DNA of 64,000 nt from a virus: the IMG/VR virus record IMGVR_UViG_3300028025_005797, positions 41,971 to 105,970 of that record; one strand, given 5' to 3'. The notes beneath the pieces are model-generated. The model was not told where the DNA came from. It was given only the letters and a program-made list of their open reading frames with translations, and searched no databases. Positions within the stretch are counted from its first letter, which is position 1, and each line of letters opens with the position of its first letter. Positions 56,744 through 64,000 of this stretch are shown in pieces. A program made the position numbers and the translations under genes.

Positions 56744-59700
56744 TTATCTATCTCCAAATAAATGATTATTTTTATTAGAACCCATTGATGTATGACCTAT
56801 TTTTTGTCTATCTAAATTTCCTACAACACCAGCTGTGAATAATGGATCTTTTCTTCTTGAAGTCTGACCATTACCCATTAATGCTTCCTGTATACCATAA
56901 GGCCTTTGCCCTTGTTCAACTGGTGCTGGTCCCATAGTAGCGTCATAAAGATCATTTTCGTTTCCTCTTTTAGCCATTTTATATCCAGTGACAGCTCCAG
57001 CTAAGGCTAAGGCGCCTAATGCAAATTTTCCTTTATTGGATTCATACACTCTTCTACCCAACGCTATTGCATCGGTAGCAATCTGTTCACCTTCACTAAG
57101 GCCTGGTAGTGTTGGATTAATAGACTCTACAAGTGATCCAGAATTAATAAGAGCTGTTTTTGCAGCAGCGTCTTCCATAGCTCTTGCTATACCAGGATCT
57201 ACCGTTTCACCTACAAGAGCTCTTGCTGCTGTATCCATATCTTCAGTTACTGATCCAGACGTTGCAAAACCAATTACACCGTCTTTTTCAGTTTTAAATA
57301 CATCAACAAGTCTATGAACCCTACCCTTTAATGCAATGTCGGTATCTCTTACGCCAGAAATACCTTGAGCTAATCTTGCTTCGTTTATAGTTTCTACTGC
57401 GGCATTTCCTGTTATTTTCATTCCTATGATGCCTGTTTGACTTATTTCTTCTGCTATCGTTCCAACGGTAGCCCTATAATTTGCAATAACAACATTTGGA
57501 TCTGCTTTGCCTGCAAACTCGATTAACTTTTCTTCTCTAGCTTCTCGCGTTGTGAGTTTTGCAACTTCAGATAATTGCTGCATTCTTTCTGTTAGATTAA
57601 CTGAAGTTAAGTTTTTTTCACCAAAAATATTTCTAGCCAAAGTTCTTGCTTCATCTTGCATTTGAGTGTTAATAAAAGAACCTGGCGTTGATTTAAGTTT
57701 ATTGTAAGCTCTAATATTTCCAGCTAAAACTTGTTCAGCTAAATCATCAGTAGTTTCTTTACCTAAATTCTTAGGAACAAAAGCTCTGTTTATAGTGTCT
57801 TCTAATTGTGAGTCTGCTGCTTGAACTGTTGAATCTATAAATCTATTTAAATCTGCGTTTTCTAAAAATTCCTTACTTCCGAATTTAATACCATCACCAA
57901 TAACATTTCCTGCATCGTCAAACTGTCTTATTGTGAGATTAGCAAGGTCGTCTGCATTGACAATAACTCTGGATGATTTTTTGGCAGTACCGGTAACTGG
58001 GGTTCTAAAATATGAATTTTCTTCTATAGCAAAAGTGCCCGTTTTTGTTCTTCTTTGTATATCAAAAATACTTTCTTTACCTTGAGCCATTGTAAATTGT
58101 ATACCAATGTCGGATAACTTACCTAGATCTTTTCCAGCCAAAGGACTATAGGCATTGGTTCCAGCTCTTGAAACTTTATCTATTAATTTTTCACCTATTT
58201 TTGATGTAGCTTTAGCTTCTGCTGAAGCTAGTATTCTACTTCTAACATCATAAGTAGCGTAGGGTAAACCTCTATCGATTAAAGCTTGTGAATACTCAGC
58301 GGTTTTTGATCCAACAATTGCTGGAGCGTATCCGCCACTTCTTAGTCCATAATGTTCACTTGTGGTACCCATTGCCTGAGATAGACCAGTCACATTTGTT
58401 GATAATGATCTAGGTGTTCCAAGATTTTTAAGGGCTCTCCTGGCATACACCATTTGATCAAGCTCTGTTGCTTCTATCTCAGTTATTCCAATATTAGATA
58501 AAGCCAGACTTCCTCGATTTGCTAAAATCGAGTTACCGTTTCCTAAATTTATTCTTTCAGCTTTTCCTTCTCTAGCTTCATTCAAGGCAAATTTAAAAGC
58601 TTTTTGTATTGTTGCAGTGTCATCAAGTTCTTGAAATCCTGCTCCTGTAACTCCTCTAGACTCAAAATTAGAAAATACATATTTATTTTTTTCAGCGTCA
58701 TAATAAATTGATCCTGCCGATGCTTCGTCGGCTAGATTGATACCAAGATTAATTGGTTCTGGATTACTTTGTAATCTTGCTAGATACTCTGTGTCAACAG
58801 ACAAAGATATCTTTTTCATTCCCGATTCTGTTTGAAGAAAATCAAAAACATTACTAGACACTCTAGACATGTCTGATATATTAGTTATTGGAGTTACTGC
58901 GCTGCTTTGTCTAATTCTTGCTCTCATGAATTTTTCAAAAGCGGTCATTGACCTATCTTCTTTCATGAAGCCATGAGCTTTAAATAAGTCTTGAAGCTTA
59001 CCGGCTTTGACTTTATATTCAGCTGCGGCTGCATCGCTTAATCCAGATGGTGTTAATCCAGGAGTTGGAAGTCTTCTAATCTTAAGTTCATTATTATTAA
59101 TGAAATTACTTATGTATGCGTTTAACATCGTGTCGACTTCTGCGGTGTGGGTACCACGAGTTTCCATTAAACGAGTTAAATTTTTTAATCCTTCTTCTCC
59201 AGCATTATTTTCTAACAGTTCAAAAAAATTAGTATTTAAGAATAAATTCTCTAATGACTCAGTACCTTTTGCTCCGCCAAACATTTCTGGAGAAACGCTA
59301 AAAGAAGACAATAATCCACGCTGCAATTCTGGAGATATACTAAACGTGTCGTCTCCCAAAATTGATCCAGCATTTTGCATTATTCTTTCAAGTTCAGCTT
59401 GTTGCATACCCATAGCAATTTTTGCGCTATCTAGTGTATCTATCATGTAGCTAGGATTAGATGATCTTAACTGTAAAAATGTTTTTAATAAACTTTTTGC
59501 TTCTTCATCTTCTTGAAATGCTGGAAGCCTTTGCAGGGTTCCTATAAGTTTATCTAAGTCGAATGCTTCGGCGTTGTGACCTTCTATTCTAAAGTTTTCA
59601 ACACTTTTACCATCATTTGTAAAAATTTTTAGAATCTCTTTAAGATCTGAAACAACTTCTGAACCACCGTCTTTGTATGCTTTTCTAAACTTTATCATTT

Positions 59701-60698
59701 CATCGTCAGGTACATAACCTCCTCTTTCAGATAAAAATGCAGCTTCAGATAAAGGAACCGTGTGTCCATTTTTATCAACGTATCCAGCTATATCCATTAG
59801 ATCAGAAGCAAAGCTTTTGCTAGTTAATATTTCTGGTGCAGTGCTACTCATTGTTCCATCAAGATGGTAAGTAACTTCTCTTTTAACTAATGCTATTTCT
59901 CTTATTTGAGATTCTGGAGTTAGTCCGGTTGTTTCAGTGTCCCATGTTATAACTGTATATTTTCTTCCTTTTTCAAAAGCTAAATGATTCATTGGTTTAC
60001 TTGTATCTTTATTAGAACTAGGTAGTCCTTCTGGAAAAAATTTTTTACTTCGTTCATGTAGTCTTGCAAGAGAAAATGGAGATCTCATTCTATTTCTACC
60101 CGTTGAAAAATCTTCTAAGCTTGTTGCGTCATGAGTTGGGTTAAATGACGTTCTCATTAAGTTGAGCGTATGTGGATGAATTCCATCTTTTGGATCACCA
60201 CTACCAAATGGATCAACTATATATCTTAAAAAGTGTCTATATGGACTTTCTGATGGAAGCGAATTTCCCGGCATGCCTAACTCAGTAAATGTTCGATCTA
60301 AAGAAAGTACTTTTTCTCTATATTGCATATAGACATCATCTGCAGCTGCTTTATTCAATAAAGATAAATCTAAATTTTCTGATTGAACTAAAAACTCTAA
60401 GTTATCTCTTAATCCTTGGTCTGTTAAATCTCTAAATCTAGCAAGCCCCGATGCACTTCTGTGTTCAGGCTTCATCATGTAATCTAAATATGAATCTGTA
60501 ACAGCTTTTGCTCTTTCTAAATATCCTCTTGCGGATCCAACAGTAAATGTTTTTCCTCTAACAATTTCATCTCCGCAGCATTGCTTCAATTCTTTGACTT
60601 GTTACGGCAGATCTTTGAGGAGATAAGAATTGCTCTCCAACTTCTATTTGATTACCTAGATTTTCCAGTTGACTATTACTCAATCTATGTTTTCTCAT
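56744..60698 (-). CDS. Giant virion-type protein with DEDDh exonuclease domain, +1 recoded at CGG
   Basis: The gene encodes 1,317 residues after the frame change at 60573. The N-terminal ~245 residues are helical. Around residues 245-520 lies a DnaQ-like exonuclease: 'YTVITWDTETTGL' (ExoI, D-x-E), 'FRIEGHNAEAFDLDKLIG' (ExoII, H-N-x-x-x-F-D), and 'GTHTAEVDTMLNAY' (ExoIII, H-x-x-x-x-D). About 800 residues without recognised motifs follow, then a hydrophobic 'GKFALGALALAGAVTGYK' near the C-terminus and a polar tail. The size and neighbours suggest an injected virion enzyme rather than a replication factor, which is inference. Without the shift only 43 residues are made. Confidence 0.75.
60573..60575 (-). 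other. CGG +1 recoding site (codon 42 of the exonuclease-containing gene)
   Basis: Frame reads GCA ATG CTG CGG AGA TGA; skipping C gives GGA GAT GAA ATT. Unshifted translation stops one codon after CGG. Confidence 0.88.
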
Positions 60699-60702
60699 AT
60701 CT

Positions 60703-61422
60703 CTACTCTAGTTCTTTGGTTTGAGCTTCTATATAATCATCTACTTCATATGTACCAAGTTTTTTGCGAATAAGTTTATTATTCTCTATTTCAATTTTTT
60801 GAACTTTCTGAATAATATCAGAAATAGCTTGAGCTGTATCAAGTTGAGTTTGACCAGTCTTTGCCCTAGCTTCTCTAGTTGCTAGTAATTGATTGCGTAA
60901 ATCTTTTCTTCTTTTGTGCAATCGGTCTTCAAGTTCTACTGCTAAGTGTAATTCTTTTTTAAGAATTGGCTCACCATCTTTATCTATACCAATAATATTT
61001 TCTTGAATAAAATGTTCTTTAGCTAATAGTTTAGTTTTACGTAAATATTGAACTTCTTGATCAACTAAATCTCTTACCATAGAAACTTCAACTAAATTAT
61101 TTGGACTTACATCTAATTGTTCCATATATTCACCTGTAAATTGAGAAACCATTCCCATTTCTATTGGACATGGTTTTCCCTTTGGTGCTAAATTTTGTTG
61201 ATGTAGTGGGCAGGTTTCTGCAAATATGCAGCGCGATGCTTCACATCTCATTGGAATTGAAGAAAACATTGATGTTCTTGTTTTTTGTGGACGAACTAAA
61301 TCAACAGCTTTTTCTTTTTGTTCATCTGTCCATTCGTCTGGAAAAAATAAATCAGGACGAAGTGATTCAAACTTATCCATGAAAGAATTTTTATCTTCAA
61401 ATCTTTCTATATTACCTTCCAT
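60703..61422 (-). CDS. Cys-motif protein of unknown function
   Basis: The gene encodes 239 residues from ATG 61422 (MEGNIERFEDKNSF), which overlaps the stop codon of the zinc-ribbon gene in ATG/TAA fashion; a longer start inside that gene is less likely. Residues ~55-95 contain 'RCEASRCIFAETCPLHQQ' and 'KGKPCPIEMG': four Cys in C-x4-C-x5-C...C spacing, a possible zinc or Fe-S site. The C-terminal half is a long charged coiled coil ('KKELHLAVELEDRLHKRRKDLRNQLLATREAR'). Its place upstream of packaging genes makes a packaging or small-terminase-like role possible but unproven. Confidence 0.5.
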   Translation of the reverse strand: MEGNIERFEDKNSFMDKFESLRPDLFFPDEWTDEQKEKAVDLVRPQKTRTSMFSSIPMRCEASRCIFAETCPLHQQNLAPKGKPCPIEMGMVSQFTGEYMEQLDVSPNNLVEVSMVRDLVDQEVQYLRKTKLLAKEHFIQENIIGIDKDGEPILKKELHLAVELEDRLHKRRKDLRNQLLATREARAKTGQTQLDTAQAISDIIQKVQKIEIENNKLIRKKLGTYEVDDYIEAQTKELE

Positions 61423-61589
61423 TAAAATCAATCCATTCAGACTTAACAATACCCTCTTGGGCATATGTTTGTATTAAACAACTTTTGCATCCGGGGACAA
61501 TAATATTCTTGGATATGAAGAACCTGTTCAGCTTGAACTATATCTTCGTAAACAAAATTTAAATCATAATTACATCTAACACATTTCAT
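61412..61589 (-). CDS. Small zinc-ribbon protein, +1 recoded at CGG
   Basis: The gene encodes 58 residues after the frame change at 61491. It begins 'MKCVRCNYDLNFVYED' (first C-x2-C) and continues to 'IQEYYCP', [G] 'CKSCLIQTYAQEG'. The shift joins the second Cys pair (C-P-G-C), which completes a zinc ribbon. ATG overlaps the upstream stop (ATGA); the end overlaps the next gene's ATG. Without recoding the protein has no second C-x2-C knuckle. Likely metal-binding; partner unknown. Confidence 0.7.
61491..61493 (-). other. CGG +1 recoding site (codon 33 of the zinc-ribbon gene)
   Basis: Frame reads TAT TGT CCC CGG ATG CAA; skipping C gives GGA TGC AAA AGT, making C-P-G-C. Unshifted translation ends 15 codons later. 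Confidence 0.88.
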
Positions 61590-62017
61590 TTGTGCTCCGA
61601 AAGAACTTTCATTAAACTTCTTTGTAGCTTTTCTGCTACTTCGACATTTTGTGCCGCATTAACAAACATGCTAACTTCGCGCATTTCATCAGGAGTGAGC
61701 GCAGAGCTAATAATAAATCTAGCACCTTTGCATATGTCACAATAAACATCTTTTCCGCCGTTTGCTTCTAATCTTGCTGATGAACATGAACACTGTTCTA
61801 TTATTTCAAAAAATTCTAAAGCTTGAGCTAAATCGTACCATTTGTTTTTAAATAATTTTTTTGTTTGTTCTTTATAAGCTCTTAGTTTATAGGGGTCATC
61901 TGAAAGAAGTGTGCCCATATCTAAAGCTTGTTTCATCAAATCATTTATTGTTCGATACAAAAAATTTGGTAATTCAAAATCACCATTTATGTTAATAAAA
62001 TTCTTCCAGTCACTCAT
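61586..62017 (-). CDS. Cys-containing protein of unknown function
   Basis: The gene encodes 143 residues from ATG 62017, chosen because AAGGA is 8 nt upstream; an ATG at 62026 would sit directly on the Shine-Dalgarno. Residues ~75-105 hold 'CSCSSARLEANG' and 'DVYCDICKGARF', a C-x-C...C-x2-C site suggestive of zinc binding. The rest is helical and charged ('KLRAYKEQTKKLFKNKWYDLAQALEFFEII'). It is encoded in a run of small genes with two other Cys-motif proteins, which may work together. Confidence 0.55.
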   Translation of the reverse strand: MSDWKNFININGDFELPNFLYRTINDLMKQALDMGTLLSDDPYKLRAYKEQTKKLFKNKWYDLAQALEFFEIIEQCSCSSARLEANGGKDVYCDICKGARFIISSALTPDEMREVSMFVNAAQNVEVAEKLQRSLMKVLSEHK

Positions 62018-62063
62018 TATAAACATCCTTACATTTAGATATATAACATTATATCACTTTATA

Positions 62064-62258
62064 TTACATTCCTGTCATTCCGCCACTTGACTTTGCTTGT
62101 AAACCATTAGCTCCAGATGATCTTCCGCGCATTGCAGCCATTCCACCTAATCCAATTCCTGCACCAAGGGCAAATTTCCCTCTTCTAGTGCTGGGCATTC
62201 TTGCACCACTTACTAACCTTCCAGCTCCGCCAGCTAAACGTCTTGCTCCAGCTAACAT
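62064..62258 (-). CDS. Small Gly/Ala-rich basic protein, family member 1
   Basis: The gene encodes 64 residues. 'RGKFALGAGIGLGGMAAMRGRSSG' matches the hydrophobic G-K-F-A-L-G-A-type segment near the C-terminus of the giant exonuclease-containing protein. Basic N-terminus with many Arg and Gly. Possibly a membrane-associated or DNA-binding virion peptide. It starts 4 nt after the next small gene's end. Confidence 0.5.
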   Translation of the reverse strand: MLAGARRLAGGAGRLVSGARMPSTRRGKFALGAGIGLGGMAAMRGRSSGANGLQAKSSGGMTGM

Positions 62259-62262
62259 TAAA

Positions 62263-62575
62263 TTATTCCAATCCTATCAATGGATTATTTTGACTACCTT
62301 TTCTACTTCTGTATCCAGCGTAACCGACTCCACCTGCGGCTGCACCCATTACTGTTTTTGGATGCCTAGAAGCTGCTGTTAAACCAGTTCCAATTGCTCC
62401 AGTAGCTCTTCTAGTGAATGACGAATGAGCAGTCGATGACATTCCGACCCATAAAAGCGCCACCACCAGCAAGGCCTTTATGTACACCCATTGTTGCTCT
62501 TCCACCAGTACTTTTAGCTCTTCCAGCAAGACCGCGTGCTCCTGCCGACATTCCAGATAAACGTGGAAATTTCAT
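62263..62575 (-). CDS. Small Gly/Ala-rich basic protein, family member 2, +1 recoded at CGG
   Basis: The gene encodes 103 residues after the frame change at 62444. The N-terminus 'MKFPRLSGMSAGARGLAGRAKSTGG' continues to 'GGAFMG', [G] 'MSSTAHSSFTRRATGAIG', and ends 'HPKTVMGAAAGGVGYAGYRSRKGSQNNPLIGLE'. The C-terminal ~35 residues are homologous to the end of 62588-62890 (both have a Pro-x-x-x-M-G-x-A-A-G helix and a final R-[RK]-G-S-Q-N-x-P). Probably a small virion or membrane protein. Confidence 0.6.
62444..62446 (-). other. CGG +1 recoding site (codon 44)
   Basis: Frame reads TTT ATG GGT CGG AAT GTC; skipping C gives GGA ATG TCA TCG. Unshifted translation ends 10 codons later. Confidence 0.85.
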
Positions 62576-62587
62576 GTTTTATTATTC

Positions 62588-62890
62588 TTAGTACATTGGG
62601 TAGTTTTGGCTACCCCTACGACGATTAGCTCCGTAAGCTCCGGCTCCAGTTACGCCAGCTGCAATACCCATTGCTCTATTTGGATTTTTTGCCGCATATC
62701 TAGATGCGTTACCTATAGCAGAACCAGCCATTGCTACAGCTTGACCTCGTCTACCAGCCATGCCCATGCCTTTATTGACTAAAGACGTTCCATATCTTTG
62801 ACCTCTTCCTTGACCAAAGTTACTGACAGCTCGAGAAACTTGTCCTGCGCGTCCTGCAATTGCTTTTGCTCCGCTTGACATACCCATCAT
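62588..62890 (-). CDS. Small Gly/Ala-rich basic protein, family member 3
   Basis: The gene encodes 100 residues, with AGGAG before the ATG. Many Arg, Gly, Ala and Met; 'NPNRAMGIAAGVTGAGAYGANRRRGSQNYPMY' forms the same helix-plus-basic-tail end as family member 2. Probably a paralogue. No in-frame CGG, although its close relative needs one. Confidence 0.55.
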   Translation of the reverse strand: MMGMSSGAKAIAGRAGQVSRAVSNFGQGRGQRYGTSLVNKGMGMAGRRGQAVAMAGSAIGNASRYAAKNPNRAMGIAAGVTGAGAYGANRRRGSQNYPMY

Positions 62891-62936
62891 AATAGAATCT
62901 CCTATAGATTTAGATTACATTCATATAGTAATTAAA

Positions 62937-64000
62937 CTAAGCGGTAGTTGCTGCTTTTGAAGGCTTCTTTAATGTAAAGATAAAATTATCACTTTCATCT
63001 TTATAAGATATCTCAAATATGGTTCCACGCGGTGGAGCTGATTTAATTAAAATATCAGCTAGTTGATCTTCCATTTTTTCTCTACGAACTTGAGCTAAAC
63101 CTCTAGCGCCTTTAACTGTATCTACACCCTTGTCTAAGAGTGCCGATATAACTTCATCGGTGTAATTTATACTATAACCTTTTTTAGATAATTTATCCAT
63201 AATTATAGACATTTCTAATTCTGCTATTTTTTCTAAGTTACTTCTATCTAAATGATTAAAAACAATTATTTTATCTAATCTATTTATAAATTCAGGCCTA
63301 AAATGTTTACGAACTGCATCTAAAGTATTTTTTTCAACCATTTCTTTTGCCGGCATTTGTGTGGTTGATAATTTGTGATTTATATTTTTAGCAAAGCCAG
63401 TTCCGCCACTAAGTAAATAATCAACTGTTTTCTCATTACCTAAATTAGTGGTCATTATTATGACAGTATTAAGAAAGCTTACCTCTTCACCCTTACCATC
63501 TGTAAGTACGCCGTCTTCAAATACTCGAAGAAAGGTATTCCACATATCGGCATGTGCTTTTTCAACTTCGTCTAACAATACAACTGTGTGGGGATTCTTT
63601 TTAACCAAGTTAACTAATTGACCACCTTCATCGTGACCAACGTATCCGGGAGGAGATCCTATTAATTTTTGGTTTTCATGCTTGTGTTGAAACTCACCAC
63701 AATCTATTCTAACCATTGGATACTCTTCGCTAAAGAGGTATTTATGCAATGTACTTGCCAAGTGAGTTTTACCAACTCCAGAAGAACCGGCAAAGAGAAA
63801 AATACCTAATGGTCTATTTTTATCATTTAAACCAACTTGGGATCGTTTTAGAGCTGAGACTACAGAGTCTACAGCTTCTTCTTGACCTATAACATTACTT
63901 AATAAATGATCTTCTAAACCAAGAAACTTTTGTCTAGAAATCTTTTTATATTTATTTCTACTAGAATTAGTTTTCTTTGAATCTTTATTTAAGATAGTAT
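62937..64000 (-). CDS. ClpC/ClpA-like AAA+ ATPase, partial
   Basis: The frame is open to the right window edge, so the N-terminus is missing; at least 354 residues are present. It is a Hsp100 D2-type ATPase domain: 'VIGQEEAVDSVVSALKRS', Walker A 'GSSGVGKTHLA', pore loop 'GSPPGYVGHDEGG', Walker B 'HTVVLLDEVEKAH', sensor 1 'VIIMTTNLG', arginine finger 'FRPEFINRLDKIIVF', and sensor 2 'KGARGL'. After sensor 1 there is 'SGGTGFAKN' where ClpA/ClpC/ClpX carry a ClpP-docking [LIV]-G-[FL] loop, so a link to a host ClpP is possible. It probably unfolds proteins during takeover or assembly. Confidence 0.88.
   Translation of the reverse strand, partial: TILNKDSKKTNSSRNKYKKISRQKFLGLEDHLLSNVIGQEEAVDSVVSALKRSQVGLNDKNRPLGIFLFAGSSGVGKTHLASTLHKYLFSEEYPMVRIDCGEFQHKHENQKLIGSPPGYVGHDEGGQLVNLVKKNPHTVVLLDEVEKAHADMWNTFLRVFEDGVLTDGKGEEVSFLNTVIIMTTNLGNEKTVDYLLSGGTGFAKNINHKLSTTQMPAKEMVEKNTLDAVRKHFRPEFINRLDKIIVFNHLDRSNLEKIAELEMSIIMDKLSKKGYSINYTDEVISALLDKGVDTVKGARGLAQVRREKMEDQLADILIKSAPPRGTIFEISYKDESDNFIFTLKKPSKAATTA

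Noticed and set aside
62263-62529. Separate small gene starting at 62529 with a hydrophobic N-terminus
   Set aside because: That N-terminus is an out-of-frame reading; the true N-terminus starts at 62575 and joins through the CGG at 62444, matching the paralogue 62588-62890.
1-64000. Explaining the broken genes as random or homopolymer sequencing errors
   Set aside because: All fifteen breaks fall at an in-frame CGG, some with no homopolymer nearby, all in the +1 direction, and CGG is otherwise absent in frame. Random indels would not choose one codon. A systematic insertion of C before GGA remains a formal alternative that raw reads can settle, but hundreds of other GGA codons are untouched.
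1-64000. Stop-codon recoding (TAG, TGA or TAA read through)
   Set aside because: TAA, TAG and TGA all end genes cleanly here, and the breaks are changes of frame, not in-frame stops inside otherwise open frames.

Overview
The window is a stretch of roughly 64 kb from an AT-rich (by eye about 37% GC) tailed phage with a contractile tail. It holds the structural and packaging half of the genome, and no host genes are visible. Every gene except one (21097-21729) is on the minus strand. The genes form tightly packed, often overlapping operons that are read from right to left. Neither the phage genus nor the host can be named. The set of 2OG-Fe(II) oxygenases, the marine/freshwater-type tail-fibre modules, and several genes with a -10-like hexamer only 5-6 nt before the ATG (leaderless style) suggest an aquatic phage, possibly of an actinobacterium. 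That is inference.

Layout in the direction of transcription: a ClpC/ClpA-like AAA+ ATPase (64000-62937, cut by the edge); small Gly/Ala-rich membrane-like proteins and small Cys proteins (62890-60703); a giant protein with a DEDDh exonuclease domain (60698-56744); two Gly/Ala-rich virion-type proteins (56743-54574); terminase large subunit (54565-52708); fibre-like and fibronectin-like tail proteins (52700-46824); portal (46058-44409); a glycosyltransferase; prohead protease fused to a scaffold-like region (43241-41525); a probable decoration protein; major capsid protein (40684-39626) followed by strong terminators; five large tail-fibre/adhesin genes with small accessory genes (39496-22277); an accessory block with six 2OG-Fe(II) oxygenases and a glutathione-peroxidase-like protein (21729-13751); then neck, two sheath-like proteins, three tube-like proteins, two paralogous tail chaperones and a tape-measure-like protein running off the left edge (13338-1).

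The main discovery is a genome-wide recoding signal. Thirteen genes are interrupted, and fifteen separate +1 frame changes are needed to reconstruct them. All fifteen occur exactly at an in-frame CGG codon. In each case, dropping the C (so that GGA, or once GGC, is read next) or reading CGGN as one four-base codon restores a full-length, sensible protein. A by-eye scan of the other genes found no in-frame CGG read as an ordinary arginine codon, although out-of-frame CGG is common and CGT, CGC, CGA and AGA are used normally. Genes needing the shift include terminase, prohead protease, a neck protein, a tail chaperone, the tape-measure-like protein and a 1183-aa fibre. The sites cluster in the first ~120 codons. 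Major capsid, portal, sheath and tube proteins have none. CGG therefore behaves as a +1 frameshift (or quadruplet) codon that gates expression of low-copy late genes.

Limits: all motif and homology calls are from memory and reading, and no search was run. Merged coordinates for recoded genes span the frame change. No tRNA gene, CRISPR array, insertion sequence or integrase was seen, and there is no gene-free stretch longer than 300 bases once the recoded genes are reconstructed.
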